The translations under genes were made by a program, and so were the position numbers. This document shows positions 1-5,820 of a stretch of 19,901 nucleotides of DNA, one piece after another. Positions within the stretch are counted from its first letter, which is position 1, and each line of letters starts with the position of its first letter. The notes under the pieces were generated by a model. That model had not been told where the DNA came from. It made no database searches and was given only the letters and a program-made list of their open reading frames with translations. Source of the stretch: JBGLNJ01 sp964353405 (lineage in GTDB: Bacteria; Chloroflexota; Anaerolineae; Fen-1058); the NCBI GenBank assembly GCA_964353405.1, contig CAYGWJ010000093.1, positions 1 through 19,901 of the forward strand, written 5' to 3'.

Positions 1-741
1 GACGGCAGCGATGGCCGCTTCTACAGCCTCGTTGGCGCCTGCCACCTCGAAGGCCACGTCCACCCCTCGCCCGTCCGTCGCCGCCAGGACGTCGGCGCTC
101 TCCCGGCCATCGCTGGCCGGAAAGACCGTTGCCCCAAGCGAGCGCGCCGCCTCCCGGCGATGCGCCAGCTTATCGGTGGCGATGAGGCGCGTGGCTCCAG
201 CGACGTGCGCCACCTGCAACACCAGCAGCCCGATGGGGCCGCAGCCGAAAACGCCCACCGTCATCCCGGGTCGCACCTGTCCCAGTTCAACTGCGTACAG
301 GCCCACGCCCAGCGGCTCGAGCAGCGCACCTTCGATATCGGTCAATGCTGCCGGCAACGGGACAAGGCAATGTTCTGGCCATGTGATGTACTGTCGTAGT
401 GCACCGTCCACCGGGTAATGGCCGGCAAAGCGCATTGCCTCGCACAGATTGACATTTCCTTCTTCACAGAATTCGCACTTGCCACATGCGATCGCCGGGT
501 CAATCGCCACATGCTCGCCCTGCCGCTCGCCGCTTTCGATGACGCCGGCGCACTCGTGACCCAAGACAAAGGGGCTGGTGACTCGATCTTGGCCGATGCC
601 GCCTTCAGCCAGCCAGTGCAGGTCCGAGCCACACACGCCCACCGCCGTTACGCGCACGAGCGCCTCGCCGGGGCCGGGCGTGGGCACAGGTTCTTGGTGA
701 AGGCGCATATCCTTTGCGCCGTGCACTCGGGCTGCTTGCAT
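1..741 (-). CDS. Zinc-dependent medium-chain alcohol/polyol dehydrogenase, C-terminus cut by window edge
   Basis: The first 247 codons are present with no stop before the window edge; family members are about 340-350 aa, so roughly the last 100 are missing. It should oxidise or reduce an alcohol/aldehyde or polyol/ketose pair with NAD(P). Seen directly: the catalytic-zinc cysteine in GVCGSD (C37), the GHE motif (H62, E63), and the four-cysteine structural zinc loop ACGKCEFC...C (C86, C89, C92, C100). A Rossmann glycine motif GVFGCGPIG follows the catalytic domain. The ATG at 741 has AGAGGA five bases upstream, and the gene begins 16 bases after the stop of the M24-like gene, so it is probably the promoter-distal end of the same transcript. 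The pathway context suggests a sugar-derived alcohol, ketose or aldehyde as substrate; threonine, sorbitol or galactitol dehydrogenase-type activity cannot be distinguished. Confidence 0.92.
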   Translation of the reverse strand, partial: MQAARVHGAKDMRLHQEPVPTPGPGEALVRVTAVGVCGSDLHWLAEGGIGQDRVTSPFVLGHECAGVIESGERQGEHVAIDPAIACGKCEFCEEGNVNLCEAMRFAGHYPVDGALRQYITWPEHCLVPLPAALTDIEGALLEPLGVGLYAVELGQVRPGMTVGVFGCGPIGLLVLQVAHVAGATRLIATDKLAHRREAARSLGATVFPASDGRESADVLAATDGRGVDVAFEVAGANEAVEAAIAAV

Positions 742-757
742 GGTGTCCTCTTTCTAC

Positions 758-1849
758 TTACACGATCTCGAGAATTGCGGGCCGGAGGATCGTTTGTCTA
801 TCAACCATGATCATCCGCGTCGGCCAGTCAGTGATGGTCGTCAGCACCTGGTTGCTGCTTTCGCCAACGAGGAGCGTGTCCTCCGACTTGGTTCCGGTGA
901 TGGATGGATTCCACGCATAGGCTTGCCCGACGGAAACCACGTCGGTCGCGCCGGGCGTGGCGACCCACTCGCGCGGCTCATAAGCTGCCGGCCCGCCCTG
1001 ATGATGCAACTGCCACTCGTCGGCAAAGCCGGTTTCAGCATAGGCTGCCGTCGCGCGGCTGAACACCTGGCCGAGCGTCTGGCCGGGGCGAGTGGCGGCA
1101 ATGAAGGTCGCGTCCACTTGCGCTGTAGCTTCCATCTTGCGGCGTATCTCGTCGCTCAGCGCGCCAAAATGAACCAGCCGCGTGATCGAGCAGACCAATC
1201 CCCACCGGCGCCCGCACAGCACGAGCATGGCATAGCGTTCGAGCTTTTTGTCGGCGGGCAATGGGTGTCGGAATTTGAAAATTCGCTCGTCAGTGGCGAT
1301 GAGGTTGACGATGGGCTGCGCGCCACGGCGTTGTGTCTCATAGCCCAGCAGCGCGGCGATTTCCTGCTCGGTCTGGCCGGGGCGGACGGTACGGATAGCG
1401 GCGTCCATCGCCTCGGCGCACAGGCGGCCCAACGTCTTGAATCGCTCGCCTTCTTCGGGCAGTAAATTCGCCCGCAGTCGAGACACTTTTTCAGATAGGT
1501 CAACGGCATCCGGGCAGTCGCCGTCGCACGCCAGTTTCAATCCGCGCGTCAACTCGGCCACGGCGTTATTCGCCGCGTGCCACGGCGCGACGCGAAATTC
1601 CCAGCCCTGCTCTTCCAGTTTCTCTTCTTGTCGGATGCGCGTCGCTTCAATGTTGTTGGTGATGACGTAGCGGCCCGACGGCGTAATGAGGAGCGACGCC
1701 GCGCCGTCCGTCGCCGCCGTGTTCACGTATGACGCCGCGCCGCAGGAGGCCCAGGCAAAGCTGCTCACGCGTCGCAGCCACAGCGCGTCAAGCTTGTGCT
1801 CGGCGAGCAGCATCTTGATGGTGTTTTGTTTGCGTTCGAATTCGGTCAT
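758..1849 (-). CDS. M24 (creatinase/aminopeptidase P fold) protein lacking most metal ligands
   Basis: A 363-residue protein with the two-domain layout of Xaa-Pro aminopeptidases and creatinase: an N-terminal creatinase-like domain (about 1-150) and a pita-bread domain (about 155-363). The ATG at 1849 was chosen over one five codons earlier because TTGAGGAG lies just upstream of it. In metallo-M24 enzymes five residues (D, D, H, E, E) bind two metals. Here the first Asp region reads LVLCG, the second reads CSITR where DITR is usual, and the first Glu region reads AWNPSIT. The histidine segment LHHQGGPAAYEPRE and the final Glu in KSEDTLLV remain. A metal-independent hydrolase like creatinase, or a non-catalytic protein, is therefore more likely than a peptidase. 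The gene sits between a fucose-isomerase-like gene and an alcohol dehydrogenase; its role in sugar use is unknown. Confidence 0.85.
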   Translation of the reverse strand: MTEFERKQNTIKMLLAEHKLDALWLRRVSSFAWASCGAASYVNTAATDGAASLLITPSGRYVITNNIEATRIRQEEKLEEQGWEFRVAPWHAANNAVAELTRGLKLACDGDCPDAVDLSEKVSRLRANLLPEEGERFKTLGRLCAEAMDAAIRTVRPGQTEQEIAALLGYETQRRGAQPIVNLIATDERIFKFRHPLPADKKLERYAMLVLCGRRWGLVCSITRLVHFGALSDEIRRKMEATAQVDATFIAATRPGQTLGQVFSRATAAYAETGFADEWQLHHQGGPAAYEPREWVATPGATDVVSVGQAYAWNPSITGTKSEDTLLVGESSNQVLTTITDWPTRMIMVDRQTILRPAILEIV

Positions 1850-1889
1850 AGCGATTCTCCTCAAGAGAAAAAATGGTTGGGGATGAGGG

Positions 1890-3323
1890 TCATCCTTGAT
1901 GATAGTACACGTCCCAGCCCATGTACTTGGTGAGCGCTTCGTTGACGGCTGGTGCGACCTGCGAGAGGTTCATCGCCACGTGATGTTCAAAGCCATTCTC
2001 GCAAATGTGGCGCAGCAGCTTTTGCAGATTCGGAATCTGCACCACACCGTAGCCGCCAAAGGTCTTGAGCGGATCATTGGTCAGTTCACCTTCGCCCAGG
2101 TACGCACGAACCTTGCCATTGAGGTCATCAGTCGAGACGCGGCAGTAGGTGAACGGTGCAGCCTTGACGCGGCCCACGACCGTGCCATACGTGTTGTCCT
2201 TGCCTACCGTCCCGGCGATGATGGCCTGGTAATCCATGTGCGGCACATCTTCGACGGTGACACTCTCTTGCACAAAAATGTCCTTGGGCAGGTTCGAACA
2301 GTGAAAGATGACGCCCTTGTCTGGATCGTCGGCATAGTTATTGTTCCAGTCCACAATCGCGCTCGCCTTGCCCGAAGCCAGCACCAGTGCGTACATGCCC
2401 ACCAGGCCGGCAATGTCGGTCTCGCACGCCGAGGGCATCAACGCGTTGCTCATCATGCTCATCAGCGTGCAGGGCACGACGCCGTAAAACTCTTCCATGG
2501 ACGTCCAGCATTGCAGGGCGCTGGCAACCAGGTTGTTATCCGCCATCCATTTGTCAATCACCACGCCGAGCTTGGCCATGCGCTTTAGAGACTCGTTCGG
2601 CACGCCGCCCGCGGGCACGTACGCTTGCATCTCGTCCAGCTTGGTTTTGAGCGCCGGGTCATCCACCTTGAGACGCGCCGCGCGGCCAAACACCTCTGAA
2701 AGGTCGAGCGTGTCTACGCTGATACCGGCGCGTTCGAGGAGTTTCTCGCTGTAGCGCACCGTATTGAATGCCGCGGGTCGAGCGCCAATCGCGCCGACAC
2801 GAGCCGAGCGCAGCCCCTTCACCACTCGGCAGGTACTCACGAACTGGCGCAGGTCGGCGCGGAAGCCGGCGCTTTCCGGGTCCACCGTGTGCAAGCTGGT
2901 GAGCGAGAACTTGATTCCATACTGGGTCAAGTTGTTGCACGTGGACATCTTGCCGCAGAACGAGTCGCGCCGGTCAGCGACCGTCATCAAGGACGCATCA
3001 TCGGGGAAGGCCTGCACCAATACCGGCACGTTCAAGCCAGCCCAGCGCAGTGTGTTGGCGATCGGGCGCTCCTCACCAAAGTTAGGCAGCGTGATGAGCA
3101 CACCGTCAATCTCGTCGCGGTGCTGCTTGAAGAGATCAGCGCACTGCTGCGCCTCGCTCAGGCTTTCGACGGTGCCGAACTTGCCCACTGTTGCCGGCAG
3201 GATGACGGCGTTGATACCTTCTTCGGCCAGAACCTTCAAGATGGTCTTGCGGCCCGTGTCGCAGAGGTGATCCGGGAAGAACCCGCGGTTTCCAACAATG
3301 AGGCCCAGGCTAGGTTTGTTCAT
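1890..3323 (-). CDS. L-fucose/L-arabinose isomerase family protein (copy A)
   Basis: A 477-residue member of the FucI/AraA isomerase superfamily, which interconverts aldoses and ketoses using a divalent metal. The likely metal ligands are visible: E301 in ACETDIAG, D325 in DWNNNYADD, and H447/H448 in EHHVAM. The N-terminal GNRGFFP and the mid-protein RRDSFCGK block are shared with the paralogue at 13886-15298. It is shorter than E. coli FucI (about 590 aa), consistent with a divergent fucose-isomerase-like clade whose substrates are mostly untested. The ATG at 3323 is preferred over one six codons upstream because AAAGGAGA lies 8-9 bases ahead of it. It follows the corrinoid protein gene by 62 bases, which contain a small hairpin (GCGTT/AACGC, 3347-3360). 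It may act on a pentose, deoxyhexose or methylated sugar; the exact reaction is unknown. Confidence 0.86.
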   Translation of the reverse strand: MNKPSLGLIVGNRGFFPDHLCDTGRKTILKVLAEEGINAVILPATVGKFGTVESLSEAQQCADLFKQHRDEIDGVLITLPNFGEERPIANTLRWAGLNVPVLVQAFPDDASLMTVADRRDSFCGKMSTCNNLTQYGIKFSLTSLHTVDPESAGFRADLRQFVSTCRVVKGLRSARVGAIGARPAAFNTVRYSEKLLERAGISVDTLDLSEVFGRAARLKVDDPALKTKLDEMQAYVPAGGVPNESLKRMAKLGVVIDKWMADNNLVASALQCWTSMEEFYGVVPCTLMSMMSNALMPSACETDIAGLVGMYALVLASGKASAIVDWNNNYADDPDKGVIFHCSNLPKDIFVQESVTVEDVPHMDYQAIIAGTVGKDNTYGTVVGRVKAAPFTYCRVSTDDLNGKVRAYLGEGELTNDPLKTFGGYGVVQIPNLQKLLRHICENGFEHHVAMNLSQVAPAVNEALTKYMGWDVYYHQG

Positions 3324-3385
3324 TGCGATTTCTCCTTTCATAGGTTGCGTTCACAAACGCTAACTAAACGTTGGGTGGGCAGTCA

Positions 3386-4018
3386 TTACAGCACAGCCTG
3401 TTTAGCACGATTCGCCGCGGACGAAGCATCAGGCGCATACAGGTCAGCCCCGATCTCGGCGGCATATTTTTCGGTGACGGGCGCTCCGCCGATCATGACC
3501 TTGACGCTTGGGCGCAAGCCAGCTTCCGTCAGCGCTTGGATGGTCGTCTTCATCTTGGGCATCGTCGTCGTCAGCAGCGCCGAGCAGCCGACCAGATCCG
3601 GTTTGTGCTCCTTGACTGCCGCCACAAACTTGTCCGGCGAGACATCTGTGCCCAGATCAATCACCTCAAAGCCCGCGCCTTCCAGCATCATGCCGACCAG
3701 GTTCTTGCCGATGTCATGCAAATCACCTTGCACGGTGCCGAGGATAACCTTGCCCACTGCTTTGACGTTCGCAGCGGCCAGGTGCGGGCGAAGCAACTCG
3801 AGGCCGGCCTTCATCGCGCGAGCCGCAATCAACATCTCGGGCACAAAGAACTCGCCCTCCTCGAACAGCCGCCCCACCTCGGCCATGCCAGAAATCAGGC
3901 CTTTATTGAGAATCTTTTCGGGCGGCACGCCTTCGCTCATGGCCTGCTTGACCAGGTCCGGCACGCTCGCCGCGTTGCCGTCAATCACGTTCTGCTTGAG
4001 ATCATCCAGTGTGCCCAT
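3386..4018 (-). CDS. Corrinoid (B12)-binding methyl carrier protein, MtaC/MtbC-like
   Basis: A 210-residue protein with the two domains of corrinoid proteins that carry methyl groups in methyltransferase systems. A helical cap domain (about 1-85) is followed by a B12-binding Rossmann domain (about 88-205). The signature for base-off/His-on cobalamin is clear: GDLHDIGKN with D99, H101 and G104, followed by the GCSALLTTTM loop (about 144-153) and GGAPVT (177-182). Length is typical of MtaC, MtbC and related carriers. The ATG at 4018 has AGGAG upstream and sits 13 bases after the stop of the UroD-like gene. The frame stays open upstream into that gene, but the first 56 codons there do not resemble this family. 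Adjacency to a UroD-like protein is the classic arrangement of a methyltransferase with its carrier. No reductive activator and no tetrahydrofolate methyltransferase is in the window, so those steps would be encoded elsewhere. Confidence 0.94.
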   Translation of the reverse strand: MGTLDDLKQNVIDGNAASVPDLVKQAMSEGVPPEKILNKGLISGMAEVGRLFEEGEFFVPEMLIAARAMKAGLELLRPHLAAANVKAVGKVILGTVQGDLHDIGKNLVGMMLEGAGFEVIDLGTDVSPDKFVAAVKEHKPDLVGCSALLTTTMPKMKTTIQALTEAGLRPSVKVMIGGAPVTEKYAAEIGADLYAPDASSAANRAKQAVL

Positions 4019-4031
4019 TTCTTTTCTCCTC

Positions 4032-5048
4032 TCACATGTTCCGGTAGCCCGGCTGATGATGAACAGTGTTGATAAACGCCAGCATATTTTCGAGCGGCAC
4101 ATCACCTTCCACATCATGCGCGGGCGCAAAGATGTAGCTGCCCTCGCGGCCCATTTCCAAGAGCCGCTCGGTTTCGCGGCGCACATCGTCCACCGTTCCG
4201 TACGGCAGCGTCCGCTGAGTTGACAGTCCGCCGTGGAAGGTCAATCGCCCGCGATATTGCCGGTGCAATGCGGCCACGTCCATCACTTCAGGCTGGAAGG
4301 GGTTGAAGCAGTTCAGTCCGATGCCGATCAGGTCATCGAACAGCTCGTCCACATCGCCACAGGAATGGATGAACACATACTTGCCCGCATCGTGCACAAC
4401 GCCATACATGCGCTCGAGCACGGGGTAGATGAACGTGCGCCACAGCTTGGGCCCCATCTGCAAGCCGCGCTGCTGTCCCCAGTCATCGCCCAAGTAGACC
4501 GCGTCAATGTCATACTGGCAGGCTTGCTTCACCTGCGCGATGTTGTAATCCGCGATCGCGTTGAACAGATCGTGAACGAAATCGGGATGGTCGTAATAGT
4601 CCATCAACAGGTTCTGCATCCCGCGGAGTGTCCAGGCTCGCTCGTACAGTGAAAAGCCGATCTGGAACACGCGGAAGCGGTCACTGGACTTTTCGATGCG
4701 TTCGGGAATGTCGGCAAAGAAGCGCGGGTCGAGTGGATCGGGCAATGTGTAATCTGTAAGCGTCGGCTCCGGCAAGACACAGCCTTCGACGTTACCAATG
4801 TCCTTGTCCACGCTTCGATCCCAAACGACGCCAAAGACATCCTGCACGCGGTCGTGGCCCAGGTCGGTAAAGAAGCCAATGTCGCTGCCCAGTTTGAGCA
4901 GATGGTTTTGCAGCGCGTCCTCCAAATCCACGAGGCCATAGTGCTCCTGCAATTTGGCCTTGGCTTCCGTGGTAAAGCCGCACGACCAGGGAACATACGG
5001 CGGTCTTTTCCCTTCGAGCACCGCTCGAATCACGTCACGTTTGGTCAT
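4032..5048 (-). CDS. UroD-like methyltransferase-superfamily protein paired with corrinoid protein
   Basis: A 338-residue protein of the uroporphyrinogen decarboxylase/MtaA superfamily. Members either decarboxylate uroporphyrinogen or move methyl groups to or from a corrinoid protein. Next to a corrinoid carrier (13 bases downstream) the second role is far more likely. The probable zinc motif FIHSCGD gives H228 and C230. The third ligand, a Cys in MtaA, appears as H311 in APAHDVEGDVPLEN, just before the conserved P-x-EN segment. Other superfamily landmarks are ERAWTLRG (136-143), YLGDDWG (185-191) and FHGGLSTQ. The ATG at 5048 has a weak TAGGA about eight bases upstream. The gene follows the RNase HI gene after a 25-base palindrome. 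It could be an O-demethylase acting on a methoxylated substrate or a methylcobamide:coenzyme methyltransferase; sequence does not decide. Confidence 0.9.
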   Translation of the reverse strand: MTKRDVIRAVLEGKRPPYVPWSCGFTTEAKAKLQEHYGLVDLEDALQNHLLKLGSDIGFFTDLGHDRVQDVFGVVWDRSVDKDIGNVEGCVLPEPTLTDYTLPDPLDPRFFADIPERIEKSSDRFRVFQIGFSLYERAWTLRGMQNLLMDYYDHPDFVHDLFNAIADYNIAQVKQACQYDIDAVYLGDDWGQQRGLQMGPKLWRTFIYPVLERMYGVVHDAGKYVFIHSCGDVDELFDDLIGIGLNCFNPFQPEVMDVAALHRQYRGRLTFHGGLSTQRTLPYGTVDDVRRETERLLEMGREGSYIFAPAHDVEGDVPLENMLAFINTVHHQPGYRNM

Positions 5049-5067
5049 GGCGCAATCCTACACAATA

Positions 5068-5820
5068 TCAGAATTCAGTTGACGCGCCAGGCGCGTCAAC
5101 TACACGCGGCATTACGCAAGCTATAGCCACGGGAATGTTAACTGTTCTCCGAAATATCGTTTGGCTTCTTCTACCGTGTACGTTGCATGGCACTTGGGGC
5201 AGCACAGATAGTACTCGTAATAGTACATCCGACCACGTTTCGATTTTTTTTGCACCGGCTTGCTTGATTACCGGTGTTGAACATTTCCTGCAAGGCTGAC
5301 CTTCCTGAGTGATTTCCACTCGCACATTCTCATCAGCTGGCCTTCGTTCATAGTCTTCATCAGTAGGAAGATCCTTTTGCTTCATAGCGTGAAGAGCGAG
5401 TTTCTCACATCTCTCATTATAATGATGACTAGCGTGTCCTCTTACCCCTACAAACTCTATCTGATGGATGTCGCACAAAAGCAGCAGACTTTCCCACAAA
5501 TCTGCATTGGCCGCTTTTTCGCGTCTAGTACGCCACCAGTTATTTTTCTTCCAGCGTGTCACCCAACCTCGGGTCATCGCATTGACCAGATACTCCGAGT
5601 CAGTGTACAGTGTCACTTTGCAAGCAGTTTTGAGGGTTTCTAGCCCTTTTATGGCGGCGTAGATTTCCATCCGCTTGTTTGTAGTTGAACGAAAGCCGCC
5701 AGATAACTCTTTACACCGGTCCCCATATATCAATACGACACCGTAACCACCGGGGCCACCAGGATTAGGGTCACAAGCACCTTCGCTATAAATGACGACC
5801 TGCGCTAGTTCTTCACTCAT
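5068..5820 (-). CDS. rnhA: Ribonuclease HI with a probably frameshifted C-terminal zinc ribbon
   Basis: The uninterrupted frame encodes 250 aa. Residues 8-145 are a recognisable RNase HI domain, which cuts the RNA strand of RNA-DNA hybrids. Landmarks: YSEGACDPNPGGPGGYG (8-27 region), NKRMEIYAAI with E52, LYTDSEYL with D74, and VRGHASHHYNERCEKLA with H129. Two of the four carboxylates of the D-E-D-D site appear as Glu: E13 for E. coli D10 and E139 for D134. After PCRKC (C177, C180) the frame crosses a run of eight A (5244-5251) and becomes a tail without family features that ends at 5068. Removing one A opens a frame to a stop at 5121 with a second CCPKC motif, which completes a zinc ribbon in a 232-residue protein. 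The ATG overlaps the AOR stop as ATGA. The gene is visibly AT-richer (about 42 % GC over 5341-5460) than its neighbours, suggesting acquisition. Confidence 0.9.
   Translation of the reverse strand: MSEELAQVVIYSEGACDPNPGGPGGYGVVLIYGDRCKELSGGFRSTTNKRMEIYAAIKGLETLKTACKVTLYTDSEYLVNAMTRGWVTRWKKNNWWRTRREKAANADLWESLLLLCDIHQIEFVGVRGHASHHYNERCEKLALHAMKQKDLPTDEDYERRPADENVRVEITQEGQPCRKCSTPVIKQAGAKKIETWSDVLLRVLSVLPQVPCNVHGRRSQTIFRRTVNIPVAIACVMPRVVDAPGASTEF
5077..5101. repeat. Near-perfect 25-base palindrome (hairpin) downstream of RNase HI
   Basis: AGTTGACGCGCC at 5077-5088 is the exact reverse complement of 5090-5101, with a one-base centre. As minus-strand RNA it can fold into a strong GC-rich stem. 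No U-run follows, so it is not a canonical intrinsic terminator; it may protect mRNA ends or be a dispersed palindrome. It falls inside the tail of the RNase HI frame as it stands, but would be intergenic if the frameshift described for that gene is corrected. Confidence 0.85.
5121..5243 (-). other. Shifted-frame continuation of RNase HI encoding the second half of a zinc ribbon
   Basis: Reading one base out of frame with the upstream RNase HI frame, this stretch encodes 40 residues beginning SKRGRMYYYEYY, then LCCPKCHATYTVEEAKRY, ending FPWL and a TAG at 5121. Together with C177 and C180 upstream of the A8 run it forms the C-x2-C...C-x2-C pattern of a zinc ribbon. The protein-like composition and the stop placed before the 5077-5101 palindrome support this as the real C-terminus. 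Confidence 0.75.

Noticed and set aside
4019..4186. N-terminal extension of the corrinoid protein reading into the UroD-like gene
   Set aside because: The frame is open, but the extension does not resemble corrinoid proteins, while MGTLDDLKQN at 4018 with AGGAG upstream matches the normal family start.
2889..4223. Plus-strand open frame of over 440 codons
   Set aside because: It runs antisense across three clearly identified genes and lacks any family feature; explained as a shadow.
4032..5048. True uroporphyrinogen decarboxylase of haem synthesis
   Set aside because: Three diverged copies, metal-type HSCG motif and an adjacent corrinoid carrier fit the methyltransferase branch; no other haem genes are nearby.
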